Virus record (IMG/VR): IMGVR_UViG_3300027760_000034
Span: 1 to 57,258 of that record
Length of the DNA: 57,258 nucleotides
Source of the DNA: a virus
Strand: one strand, 5' to 3'
Below the pieces are notes generated by a model. That model worked only from the letters and a program-made list of their open reading frames with translations. It had not been told where the DNA came from and did no database searches. The position numbers and the translations under genes are program-made. Shown one piece after another: positions 1 through 6,377 of this stretch. Position 1 is the stretch's first letter, and the number at the start of each line of letters is the position of its first letter.

Positions 1-258
1 TAGTTCTTCGACCCTCTACGCTCATGATTTCGTAAAGGAATATCCTGCTCCTCTTTCGCCTCTGACTCTGGGCGTTGGCAGGTTCATCCTCTTATGGGAG
101 CTAGTCAGACTCGCCAAGAGAAGTGTTGGCGTTCCGTTATACATAACCAATGTCTCCATTGGAAACTTTCCAGAACTGCAACCTTTCGGTCAACCTTCTC
201 CGATATCGAAGAACTATACGCTTTGTATACTATCTGATTTTATTGTCAATAATAAAAG
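1..258. other. Unassigned edge region beside the tRNA cluster
   Basis: No gene is supported here. The composition is more GC-balanced than the flanks. Plus-strand frame 2 stays open from base 2 to about base 273 (roughly 90 codons) but has no visible start, runs into the antisense of tRNA-Thr and resembles nothing I recognise. It could be the end of a plus-strand gene cut by the window edge, or a structured RNA next to the tRNA genes. Confidence 0.2.
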
Positions 259-331
259 AGCCGGATGTCGGATTTGAACCGACGACCTGCGGTTTACAAA
301 ACCGCTGCAACTACCGCTGTGCTAATCCGGC
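259..331 (-). tRNA. tRNA-Thr (TGT)
   Basis: The reverse strand folds into a full cloverleaf. The acceptor stem is GCCGGAT with its complement, the D-arm is normal, the anticodon loop is TTTGTAA (anticodon TGT, threonine) and the T-loop is TTCAAAT. The 3' CCA is not encoded. The tRNA-Tyr gene begins two bases away, so both are probably cut from one precursor. Confidence 0.95.
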
Positions 332-333
332 AT

Positions 334-416
334 TGGGCAGAAGTGGATTCGAACCACTGAAGGCGTGAGCCAGGAGATTTACAGTCTCCCCCGTTTGTCC
401 ACTTCGGTATCTGCCC
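334..416 (-). tRNA. tRNA-Tyr (GTA)
   Basis: Class II cloverleaf with the long variable arm expected of bacterial tRNA-Tyr. The acceptor is GGGCAGA/TCTGCCC with discriminator A, and the anticodon loop CTGTAAA gives GTA. The T-loop is TTCGAAT and CCA is not encoded. Confidence 0.95.
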
Positions 417-457
417 ATGATTATTATATATTCTATTTTTTTAAAAATAAATGATTG

Positions 458-530
458 TGGGCAAAGAGGGATTCGAACCCCCAACCAAGGCATTATGAGT
501 GCCCTGCTCTAACCGTTGAGCTATTTGCCC
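458..530 (-). tRNA. tRNA-Met (CAT)
   Basis: Cloverleaf with acceptor GGGCAAA/TTTGCCC, anticodon loop CTCATAA (CAT) and T-loop TTCGAAT. The first acceptor pair is matched (G1-C72), so this is not an initiator. Elongator Met or a lysidine-modified Ile2 tRNA reading AUA cannot be told apart from sequence. CCA is not encoded. Confidence 0.9.
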
Positions 531-533
531 AAA

Positions 534-624
534 TACCTCCGATTGGATTCGAACCAATATTGCGCCCTCATCTAGGGCTTCACGAGTATAAGTCGTGGGT
601 CTTAACCAGTTAGACGACGGAGGC
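534..624 (-). tRNA. tRNA with anticodon TAT and a class II long variable arm
   Basis: Acceptor GCCTCCG pairs with CGGAGGT (one G-U pair, discriminator A). The D-stem is GTCT/AGAC, the anticodon stem CACGA/TCGTG encloses the loop CTTATAC (anticodon TAT, AUA codons), and the T-arm is ATTGG/CCAAT. Between the anticodon and T stems is a 22-nt variable region with a GCCC/GGGC hairpin. Long arms are typical of Leu, Ser and Tyr tRNAs, not Ile. The amino acid charged is therefore uncertain; A73 plus a long arm are features seen in bacterial tRNA-Leu. Confidence 0.85.
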
Positions 625-630
625 AAAGCT

Positions 631-882
631 CTACGCCGTCTTTTCTATTCGAGTCTGGTGTTTGAATGGGGGCTTCCATACATAACTGCCCCACATCTTC
701 ATCTTTAATTGTTGTTTGGCTTGCTTGAATGCTTTGGGCTTCATCTTCTTTGATCGCATTCGGGCTTCTTCAATCACACATTCTTCCTGCACTTTACCAC
801 TAAACTTTTTAAGACAACGAGCAAACGAATCGTTGCTTTGTCTTTCCCTTTCACTTACCTTCATGTTTACTCGGTCTACCAT
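631..882 (-). CDS. rpsU: bS21-like ribosomal protein
   Basis: An 83-residue, very basic protein. Residues 17-27 (NDSFARCLKKF) fit the bS21 signature of an acidic/polar lead followed by S-F-x-x-x-L-[RK]-[RK]-F. A helical segment and a Lys-rich second helix (about 40-63) follow in the usual bS21 order. The tail past residue 65 is longer than in most bS21 proteins. Phage-encoded bS21 is known from several marine and giant phages. In bacteria bS21 sits beside the anti-Shine-Dalgarno end of 16S rRNA, so a phage copy may bias initiation. A sigma70-like promoter lies just upstream and the tRNA genes follow directly downstream. Assignment is by motif only; another small basic RNA-binding protein is possible. 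Confidence 0.6.
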   Translation of the reverse strand: MVDRVNMKVSERERQSNDSFARCLKKFSGKVQEECVIEEARMRSKKMKPKAFKQAKQQLKMKMWGSYVWKPPFKHQTRIEKTA

Positions 883-891
883 ATTCTTAAC

Positions 892-920
892 CTTATATAC
901 CTTTCTGGGTTGATTGTCAA
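892..920 (-). promoter_or_regulatory. sigma70-like promoter for the bS21-like gene
   Basis: On the minus strand, TTGACA (915-920) is followed by a 17-bp spacer and TATAAG (892-897). Nine bases separate the -10 from the ATG at 882, so the mRNA leader would be about three bases. Confidence 0.6.
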
Positions 921-1109
921 TTAGTTTTTAAAATCAAACTCATATTGTTCAGCCATGTATCTGCCCCGCATCTTTTCATTCAACAATGCTTGTTCGGCTT
1001 CCAACATATTTACCATCAGTTTTTCTTGCCACAGATCATCGTTACCATGCATGACCAGTTCTTGATAGTCTTTTAGTATTTGTTCCAATACTTCAGTTGC
1101 TCTTTTCAT
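921..1109 (-). CDS. Hypothetical protein, 62 aa
   Basis: Short acidic, probably helical protein of unknown function. A good ribosome-binding site (AAAGGAG) precedes the ATG. It overlaps the upstream gene by four bases (ATGA), so it is the last gene of a translationally coupled trio with the 64- and 57-aa ORFs. No family recognised. Confidence 0.7.
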   Translation of the reverse strand: MKRATEVLEQILKDYQELVMHGNDDLWQEKLMVNMLEAEQALLNEKMRGRYMAEQYEFDFKN

Positions 1110-1300
1110 GCAATCTCCTTTTCTGTTGTATAGCTATCCTCATAATCGAATGCTTCATTTGCATCTTGAGGATGATTTCGCAAATAGTCAATCCTTTTCT
1201 GTGCCATGTTTAGCAGTTCGTCTACCGGTATATTATCAAAAGTTCCGATAGGTGTCTCCATTTCAAACCGCATTCTTGCAACATAATTAACCACCATCAT
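1106..1300 (-). CDS. Hypothetical protein, 64 aa
   Basis: Small protein of unknown function. Its start overlaps the stop of the upstream 57-aa gene and its stop overlaps the start of the next gene, which indicates coupled translation. A second ATG follows immediately, so the start is uncertain by one codon. Confidence 0.7.
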   Translation of the reverse strand: MMVVNYVARMRFEMETPIGTFDNIPVDELLNMAQKRIDYLRNHPQDANEAFDYEDSYTTEKEIA

Positions 1301-1470
1301 TTGGTTTCCCTTTTATATTTTGTTATGAAGTCATGGGCAGTCATCATGCTTTCATCAAAGTGTCGGGTGCGATATTCATGTGGAGTATCCTCGTCAGCTT
1401 GGCTCATCAGTTCCGCAAGTATATCCACACTCTCGTTTAATAACTTTTTATATTTTATATCTTCTTTCAT
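1297..1470 (-). CDS. Hypothetical protein, 57 aa
   Basis: Small protein with an acidic, helical middle and a basic C-terminal end. The start is well supported by AGGAGG seven bases before the ATG. The stop overlaps the next start (ATGA). First of three coupled small genes downstream of the RadA-like gene. Function unknown. Confidence 0.7.
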   Translation of the reverse strand: MKEDIKYKKLLNESVDILAELMSQADEDTPHEYRTRHFDESMMTAHDFITKYKRETK

Positions 1471-1497
1471 TTGTCCTCCTATATGGAAGGTGGGGGA

Positions 1498-2559
1498 TTA
1501 AACCCCACCCTCCATTTGAGCACCACCTGCTTCACCAACATCATCTCCACCTTCCTCACCCTCACCCGCACCTTCCTCGTTGGCTTGGGCGAGACTAGCT
1601 TTGCCAGCATCGGTAAGTTTGTAGACTGCTTCCTCTCCTCGACCTTCCTTCATCACCTTGCCCTCCCGAATGAGTTGTCGGATGATGAGATAACCCCGCT
1701 GAACATTTCCATCTACAGCGTTGGTTACATCGGTTTGGGTCAATGGCTCGGCAAGCGAGAGAACCTTTTTCAAATCCTCTTGCCAACGCACTTTGCGAGG
1801 GTCAATTTGGGCAGGGGCAGTTCCATCATTCACCCGAATTGCATTATCCAAATCGAATCCGTTGTGTCCTAGACGAAGCTCAACATTATAGAGTCTGCCA
1901 TAGCGATTCTTTGTGCTGTAAATCACACGCACATCTTCATCGGTCACGCTGGAACGCATCATAAAGTTTGCGTCCACGGCGTGAGGAATGAGAGTCGAAC
2001 CCCGATAGTTGTTGCTCTTTGTGACGTGAAGAATCAATCCAAGAACACACTCTGTCTTTTTGCTGGACTTAATCATTTCATGGAGACAATAGCTTTCCTT
2101 CTCCCTAGCATTCATCTTCTTTGCCGTGGTGAGACATTGAAAGCTATCCACTACCATCACATCCACTTGGCTCATCATTTCAATTACCTTGTCTACATCA
2201 GTTTGAATTGCGATGTTCACATCCTTCAAACCGAGACGACGACAAGTATATGCCAACATCTCACGGCTTTCTTCGCCAGAGATATAAGCAGTTTTGATTC
2301 CTACCTTGGTCATGCAATTAAGCATTTGAAGCAGGAAGGTTGTCTTACCAAGACCAGCACCAGCCGCGAGTGTAAAAACTGTAGATGGTAACAAACCTTC
2401 GCCCCCGAAGATTTTATCCAACATCTCATTTCCAGTTTTCAAACGGCGGTTGAAAAGATCGGGGATAACGATCTCGCTAACCTTCGTAAGATTGGTTTCG
2501 TTGTGGGAGAGGTTCATCACCGCTCCGCTGTTAGGTGTAGTTGCTGTTGTGTTGCTCAT
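1498..2559 (-). CDS. radA: RadA/Sms-like RecA-fold ATPase
   Basis: A RecA-core ATPase of 353 residues. Walker A GAGLGKTT is at about 67-74, a Walker B strand ending VVDS at about 134-138, and KNRYG at about 217 corresponds to the KNRFG motif diagnostic of RadA. The N-terminal zinc finger and C-terminal Lon-like domain of bacterial RadA are missing. Instead the C-terminus has a winged-helix-like segment (about 265-320) and a Gly/Glu-rich tail. RadA acts as a ring helicase driving branch migration during recombination, so a role in phage recombination or replication is likely. DnaB-type helicases are the main alternative. A GGAG five bases before an internal ATG at 2517 suggests translation may start at residue 15. 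Confidence 0.75.
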   Translation of the reverse strand: MSNTTATTPNSGAVMNLSHNETNLTKVSEIVIPDLFNRRLKTGNEMLDKIFGGEGLLPSTVFTLAAGAGLGKTTFLLQMLNCMTKVGIKTAYISGEESREMLAYTCRRLGLKDVNIAIQTDVDKVIEMMSQVDVMVVDSFQCLTTAKKMNAREKESYCLHEMIKSSKKTECVLGLILHVTKSNNYRGSTLIPHAVDANFMMRSSVTDEDVRVIYSTKNRYGRLYNVELRLGHNGFDLDNAIRVNDGTAPAQIDPRKVRWQEDLKKVLSLAEPLTQTDVTNAVDGNVQRGYLIIRQLIREGKVMKEGRGEEAVYKLTDAGKASLAQANEEGAGEGEEGGDDVGEAGGAQMEGGV

Positions 2560-2653
2560 AGGTTGGAGAGTGACAGATTTTGAAAATAATACAAGAAAAT
2601 AATCTTATATTTTATGGGGGTGGGTGAGTTATTAAAACGGCTAATAACCAAGA

Positions 2654-2947
2654 TTAGCTCACCTTATGCATGAAGATGGGCGTGTAATCACCCACATATG
2701 CACCTTCGGTGTTGTAGCTGAAAAATTCTTCAGCGTCATCGGGACTCATATCCTTCTCCAAAATCTTGATGCATTTGGCTCGGTCATATATCGCCACATT
2801 CTTTCCACCAAATGCACTTCCAATTCCAATGAATGCACCATCAAAATTATCTGCCAACAATATCTTGTTCGCTTCATCGGGATAATACTCCTCGATGAAT
2901 TCGCTGATCATTTTACGATTAGGGTTTTTATTCTTTATTCTTTTCAT
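2654..2947 (-). CDS. Conserved phage hypothetical protein, 97 aa
   Basis: Acidic protein whose C-terminal half (acidic helix, then FFSYN, GAYVG and TPIF) matches a pattern I associate with a family of unknown function common in environmental phages. The N-terminus is basic. AAAGGAG precedes the start, and the ATG overlaps the stop of the upstream 105-aa gene by four bases. Confidence 0.75.
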   Translation of the reverse strand: MKRIKNKNPNRKMISEFIEEYYPDEANKILLADNFDGAFIGIGSAFGGKNVAIYDRAKCIKILEKDMSPDDAEEFFSYNTEGAYVGDYTPIFMHKVS

Positions 2948-3261
2948 TGTGCTTTCTCCTTTTTGCCAGTTATCAAGTATTGTTTGATATATTGGCCGTT
3001 TAGATTTTCTATATTCACTTCACTATACTTCCTGCGATATATGGTATCTGCAAGAAGAAGAGGATCTTTACAATAATAAGCATCCCCATTTCTGTTGAAC
3101 ACACGCCAAAGACCTTGGCCAATATTGACCAGATTCTTCAGCTTGCTTCTCAGCTTGTTTGTCATTCTCACTTGGTTACCCTCCTTTGTTTTAGGGTCAT
3201 CAGAGGTAACCATATTCTTTTCTTTCTTGCAAGTCTTTTTTTGCAAAATCTTCTTCTTCAT
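2944..3261 (-). CDS. Hypothetical basic protein, 105 aa
   Basis: Lys-rich protein of unknown function, cytoplasmic by composition. A late-type AATAAATA box lies nine bases upstream of the ATG (3271-3278), giving a plausible start. An internal ATG at residue 17 is an alternative. Its stop overlaps the next start. Confidence 0.6.
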   Translation of the reverse strand: MKKKILQKKTCKKEKNMVTSDDPKTKEGNQVRMTNKLRSKLKNLVNIGQGLWRVFNRNGDAYYCKDPLLLADTIYRRKYSEVNIENLNGQYIKQYLITGKKEKAQ

Positions 3262-3270
3262 TACTTGATG

Positions 3271-3278
3271 TATTTATT
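3271..3278 (-). promoter_or_regulatory. TAAATA-type box upstream of the 105-aa gene
   Basis: AATAAATA on the minus strand, nine bases from the ATG at 3261, a longer spacing than the usual 5-7. Confidence 0.35.
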
Positions 3279-3319
3279 TCAAAATAACAAAAAAGATTTT
3301 ATATATTTTAAAAAAGAGA

Positions 3320-3495
3320 TGTTGCCGGGGGATGGCAAGCTCCCGGAGAAGCTCCCGGCACCACCCTGATCCGGTGGTGTTCAGTCGAGACCAGCTCTTC
3401 AGAAAAATTTCGAGGGAACAATAACACTGCAGTTGGTTGGAAAAAAACGGGACTGTAAGACTCTTACAGTTCTGCTGCCGCTGCAGCGGCCCTGA
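3320..3495. other. GC-rich non-coding segment with several hairpins
   Basis: Three perfect inverted repeats lie close together: CACCACC/GGTGGTG (3359-3365 with 3373-3379), ACTGTAAG/CTTACAGT (3452-3459 with 3463-3470) and the palindrome GCCGCTGCAGCGGC (3477-3490). A further GCCGGG/CCCGGC pairing spans about 3324-3359. This could be a terminator array, a processed leader or a small structured RNA; the sequence does not decide. Confidence 0.45.
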
Positions 3496-3660
3496 TCACG
3501 CGTGAATGTCAACCAGGCGGCGGCATTTGGTCTTCAGGGCCGCGATGAAATCGTCACCCAGGTCATACTCCAGATGCAGCTCTTCCAGGAGCTCAGTGTT
3601 CTGCAGTGCAACCAATGCTGCATGCGCCAATACCAATGTTTCACTATCGTCGAAATGCAT
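3496..3660 (-). CDS. Hypothetical protein, 54 aa
   Basis: Acidic, Leu-rich and probably all-helical small protein. Codon use is GC-rich like the sigma-factor block around it. It follows the 79/73-aa gene in the same direction by a few bases. No family recognised. Confidence 0.55.
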   Translation of the reverse strand: MHFDDSETLVLAHAALVALQNTELLEELHLEYDLGDDFIAALKTKCRRLVDIHA

Positions 3661-3666
3661 TTTATA

Positions 3667-3888
3667 TTATTTTATTTTTGTTGATGTTTCTTCCACGAAA
3701 TGAATCGCTTCTTTTCTCACGTACCATGGCCAGGGCCAACTGCAGTCAATCAACACGGTGTAATGCTCAGTGTTGCTGACACCGCTTATCTTGCCATATA
3801 AACGGTCCCCGTCATCGGTTTGAAATGTGACGCTGCGGCCCACATTCTTTTCCATTAGCTCCAGCTGCAGCTCTTCGTCTGTTATCAT
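3667..3888 (-). CDS. Hypothetical protein, 73 aa
   Basis: Small protein with a predicted beta-rich middle (residues about 20-55) reminiscent of SH3-like or Sm-like barrels. The start at 3888 is chosen because AAAGGA lies seven bases upstream; an in-frame ATG at 3906 would add six residues. Part of the GC-richer block with the sigma factor. Function unknown. Confidence 0.6.
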   Translation of the reverse strand: MITDEELQLELMEKNVGRSVTFQTDDGDRLYGKISGVSNTEHYTVLIDCSWPWPWYVRKEAIHFVEETSTKIK

Positions 3889-3924
3889 GGTATTTTCCTT
3901 TGACATGCTTTTTGGATCAACGTT

Positions 3925-3950
3925 TCTATTAGACAGGTTTGTCCATCAGA
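3925..3950. repeat. 26-bp intergenic element, copy 1
   Basis: Begins TCTATTAGA and contains AGGTTTGTC in its middle. It matches 21 of 26 positions of the copy at 6206-6231. Both copies lie just upstream of minus-strand genes, which suggests an operator or promoter element. Confidence 0.5.
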
Positions 3951-4096
3951 CATGTTGTTCCTGGGTGGTACCGGTAAGGTTATGGTAAGGATATATTATC
4001 GTTCCGCCGGAGTGGAAAGAGATGTTCCGCTATCCAGGGTGGTCGGAATGCACGGGATATGAACCATGCACTCACGGAAGATAATAAATTAATATA

Positions 4097-4486
4097 TTAT
4101 TTCTTGTGCTTGCCGTTAATGGTGATGGCGCTCTGAAGCACTTCCGGACTGATCTCGGGCAGACCGGCTGTTGCATTCAGTTGCTCGCGCACCTGCTGCA
4201 CGTTCAATCCCTGGCGCAGCAGCTTGAGCGCAGGACGGCAAATGTATTGGCTCCTGAACTCAGCTGGCTTGGTGCTGAGATATCCGCTGCCTGCAGTGCG
4301 CGTGGCACCGGTAATAAGACATACCAGCTTGGCTGTTTTACCTTCACTCTTGCGGCCCCGACGGGTTTCAGTGGTTGATGTATTCATATTGTTTTCTTCT
4401 CCAGTATTATTCTTTTCAGAAATCTCCGGGACAGCAGCATCTGCCGCTTTCTTCCCGGGAACTTCATCCAGATATGTAATAGTCAT
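4097..4486 (-). CDS. Hypothetical protein with RRGRK motif, 129 aa
   Basis: The N-terminal third is low-complexity and acidic. An RRGRK patch (about residues 42-46), reminiscent of an AT-hook, is followed by a compact region (about 52-125) with conserved-looking Cys, Gly and aromatic positions. The general layout resembles small phage DNA-binding proteins, but I cannot name the family. A TTGATA/TATATA promoter is spaced exactly six bases from this ATG, supporting the start. An internal ATG at residue 34 is an alternative. Downstream of, and co-oriented with, the sigma-factor gene. Confidence 0.65.
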   Translation of the reverse strand: MTITYLDEVPGKKAADAAVPEISEKNNTGEENNMNTSTTETRRGRKSEGKTAKLVCLITGATRTAGSGYLSTKPAEFRSQYICRPALKLLRQGLNVQQVREQLNATAGLPEISPEVLQSAITINGKHKK

Positions 4487-4492
4487 ATTTCT

Positions 4493-4520
4493 TATATAAA
4501 TGAATTGTTTACATTATCAA
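4493..4520 (-). promoter_or_regulatory. sigma70-like promoter with +1 predicted at the start codon
   Basis: Minus-strand TTGATA (4515-4520), 16-bp spacer, TATATA (4493-4498), then six bases to the ATG at 4486. Same geometry as the promoters near 7840, 36815, 39889, 43730, 44085 and 49439. Confidence 0.6.
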
Positions 4521-4623
4521 CCGTTATTTTTATAAAATCTCTTAAATTGTTGATACTTAATGATATTATTTTTAAAAAGAATATATATTTTAATAAAATA
4601 ATGCCATAGGGCCCAGTACATGT

Positions 4624-4749
4624 TCAATGGACACGCTTTTCTATTAGAATGGTCTTCCTGAATTTTGGTCCGGGCAAAAAATAATAACGCAGCTCCAGGG
4701 CCCTAGCCATATGTGGCATGCTGCGCAACCTGCAGCCGGTGATCATCAT
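4624..4749 (-). CDS. Possible small basic protein, 41 aa
   Basis: Starts five bases after the sigma-factor stop codon and encodes a basic peptide. A TCTATTAGA motif lies inside it, so it could equally be a non-coding spacer. Kept because of its position directly behind the sigma gene and its coding-like codon use. Confidence 0.35.
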   Translation of the reverse strand: MMITGCRLRSMPHMARALELRYYFLPGPKFRKTILIEKRVH

Positions 4750-4754
4750 GAACT

Positions 4755-5540
4755 CTACGTGATCTGCAGGTTATATTTCTTTTTATATATTTCTAATTTC
4801 TTTTTTATTTTGTACAGGGCACTCATCTCCAGTTGACGAATGCGTTCCCGGGTAACATGCATTTGGCTGCCCAGCTCTTCCAGTGTGGGAATATGGTCCT
4901 GTTGATTGAAACCAAAACGGGCCAGCAATATTTCTCGTTGCCTGGGATCCAAATCATTTATTAATTTGCGCAGCACACCGTACTCTTCATTCCCGTATAT
5001 ATTTTCAGGTTCAGATTGCGGCAGCTCCATGTACTCACCGTCGTCATTTGGTTTATCCAGGTCCACACGTTTGCATATCCTGCTGAAAGATCTGAGCGCT
5101 GCAGCACTGAGCCGCTCATCATCAAATTCTATGCCGCATCCCAGTCTTTCCTCCAGTTCATGTTTCTCCCGGTATGCCCGGGCCACATCATCATTATGAC
5201 GGTATGGCACACTGACCACATTGCTGTTCTTTTGAATAAAACGCCGGATACCGTGCTTGATGTAATATGATGCGTAATTACCAAAGCTGGCTCCTTTAAT
5301 CCTCTTCCACCGGCGGACCGCACTGTATAATCCAGGAGTTCCTGCCATGATCAGGTCCTCGTGGCTATAACCTGATGGGGGACGATACTGATAAGCCAGG
5401 TATATCACCAACTTCATGTTGTGAAGCACCAGTTTGTCCAGGAAATGGCGGCGGCCCTTTTTAATTGCTTTCTGGTACCGTTCTATGGTCTCATCACTGA
5501 GTACCGGAAGATCATCGATTTTTATTCCCTTCAAGCTCAT
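4755..5540 (-). CDS. Phage sigma-70 family RNA polymerase sigma factor
   Basis: A 261-residue sigma factor. Region 2 (about 38-105) contains the LVIYLAYQY helix, an AGTPGLYSAV segment matching the core-binding motif, and SFGNYASYYIKHGIRRFI for -10 recognition. A region 3-like linker follows (about 110-175). Region 4 (about 190-255) includes LDPRQREILLARFG and the helix-turn-helix around TRERIRQLEMSA. Region 1.1 is absent and it is shorter than housekeeping factors, as in alternative and phage sigmas. It would redirect host RNA polymerase, and the TAAATA boxes of this window are an obvious candidate target. Codon use and base composition are distinctly GC-richer than in the rest of the window. 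Confidence 0.93.
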   Translation of the reverse strand: MSLKGIKIDDLPVLSDETIERYQKAIKKGRRHFLDKLVLHNMKLVIYLAYQYRPPSGYSHEDLIMAGTPGLYSAVRRWKRIKGASFGNYASYYIKHGIRRFIQKNSNVVSVPYRHNDDVARAYREKHELEERLGCGIEFDDERLSAAALRSFSRICKRVDLDKPNDDGEYMELPQSEPENIYGNEEYGVLRKLINDLDPRQREILLARFGFNQQDHIPTLEELGSQMHVTRERIRQLEMSALYKIKKKLEIYKKKYNLQIT

Positions 5541-5580
5541 AAAGTTTTGACGGGAAAACGCAGCATATGTTCAAAAGGTT

Positions 5581-5748
5581 TTAACGGGCCCTGTCCCCGT
5601 TTATTATAAAATCTTTGATTTTGACAAAAACATATGCAAGAAACAACGATCCCAGACCCAGTGTCCATATGAGCGCTACCAGCAACAGCTGCAGCAGCAG
5701 CGTGTAAACCAGGTTTACAACACTCCAAATACTTTTAAAAACACGCAT
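5581..5748 (-). CDS. Small membrane protein, 55 aa
   Basis: One long hydrophobic stretch (about residues 8-43) could form one or two membrane helices. The ends are basic. The reading overlaps the 3' end of the 67-aa membrane-protein gene by 34 bases in another frame and precedes the sigma gene. Function unknown; a small holin-like or regulatory membrane peptide is possible. Confidence 0.5.
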   Translation of the reverse strand: MRVFKSIWSVVNLVYTLLLQLLLVALIWTLGLGSLFLAYVFVKIKDFIINGDRAR

Positions 5749-5918
5749 AAACCTAGTATGGCATTGATTACGCTGCCAGCTGTGCGCAACACCTCCAGCT
5801 TGTGGTTGTGATGGTCCAGCCAGATCTCCAATGGATCGCGCAACTTGGCCAGTTTATTCAGACGTTTCTTTTCCTTTTTACTCAGTTCTGGAACATTCCA
5901 ATATTTGCTATATTTCAT
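5715..5918 (-). CDS. Hypothetical protein with C-terminal membrane helix, 67 aa
   Basis: Basic N-terminal half, then a hydrophobic C-terminal segment (about 48-66), giving a tail-anchored layout. The start at 5918 is chosen because it overlaps the upstream stop as ATGA; an in-frame upstream ATG at 5948 would run 30 bases into that gene. Function unknown. Confidence 0.55.
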   Translation of the reverse strand: MKYSKYWNVPELSKKEKKRLNKLAKLRDPLEIWLDHHNHKLEVLRTAGSVINAILGLCVFLKVFGVL

Positions 5919-6100
5919 ATTTTCACATGTGTTATCATTGTGGAACATCCCAATGTGGTGCTAATTGTTTCACCATCCTTTTTGCTTTCACAACCATATG
6001 TCCGGTGAAAAGTGTCTAGTTGTTCTTTGAGTTGTTGATTTTGTTTCTCCAAATCACTTATCAAATGTTGCAACCGCTGCAATTCCTCCCCCATGTTCAT
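5915..6100 (-). CDS. Hypothetical coiled-coil protein, 61 aa
   Basis: Residues 3-33 form a Leu/Gln/Lys heptad pattern typical of a short coiled coil; the rest is polar with two Cys. It heads a small co-directional group running into the sigma gene. An ATG two codons downstream is an alternative start. Function unknown. Confidence 0.55.
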   Translation of the reverse strand: MNMGEELQRLQHLISDLEKQNQQLKEQLDTFHRTYGCESKKDGETISTTLGCSTMITHVKI

Positions 6101-6205
6101 ATTATTATCTTATCTTATTCATCATATTATTCATCATATTATTATTATCAATCCATCCAGGAAAACGCATCTATTAGGGAGAAACGCCCCCCATGGAAAG
6201 ACCTT

Positions 6206-6250
6206 TCTAATAGAGAGGTTTGTCTAATAGAGCAACGTTGCTCTAATAGA
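6206..6250. repeat. TCTAATAGA repeat cluster with perfect 16-bp palindrome
   Basis: Three copies of TCTAATAGA (6206-6214, 6223-6231, 6242-6250) flank AGGTTTGTC and the perfect palindrome AGAGCAACGTTGCTCT (6229-6244). The first 26 bases repeat the element at 3925. A nearby TCTATTAGG is at 6170. It sits between tRNA-Asn and the 61-aa gene. An operator site is the simplest reading; a hairpin is also possible. Confidence 0.55.
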
Positions 6251-6281
6251 AACGAAATTATTATTATTATCTTATTATTAT

Positions 6282-6353
6282 CTGCTGGGGCAGGGATCGA
6301 ACCTGCGACCAATGCATTAACAGTGCACCGCTCTACCTCTGAGCTACCCAGCA
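6282..6353 (-). tRNA. tRNA-Asn (GTT)
   Basis: Cloverleaf with acceptor TGCTGGG/CCCAGCA, discriminator G, anticodon loop CTGTTAA (GTT) and T-loop TTCGATC. CCA is not encoded. It stands alone about 5.7 kb from the other four tRNA genes. Confidence 0.95.
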
Positions 6354-6377
6354 AAGTACTGGGTACTTATAAACTTA

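Noticed and set aside
1-273. Confident call of a partial plus-strand gene at the left edge
   Set aside because: The frame is open but has no start, no recognisable motif and runs into the antisense of tRNA-Thr; kept only as an unassigned region.
1471-1872. 133-aa plus-strand ORF
   Set aside because: Lies wholly inside the opposite-strand RadA-like gene, whose motifs are unambiguous; its composition is an antisense shadow.
4010-4080. Possible tRNA-like sequence containing GATATGAACC
   Set aside because: No acceptor stem, no anticodon arm and no proper T-loop; cannot form a cloverleaf.
5537-5728. 63-aa minus-strand ORF with Ala-rich start
   Set aside because: Composition is that of a frame shadow; the alternative frame gives a coherent membrane protein (5581-5748).
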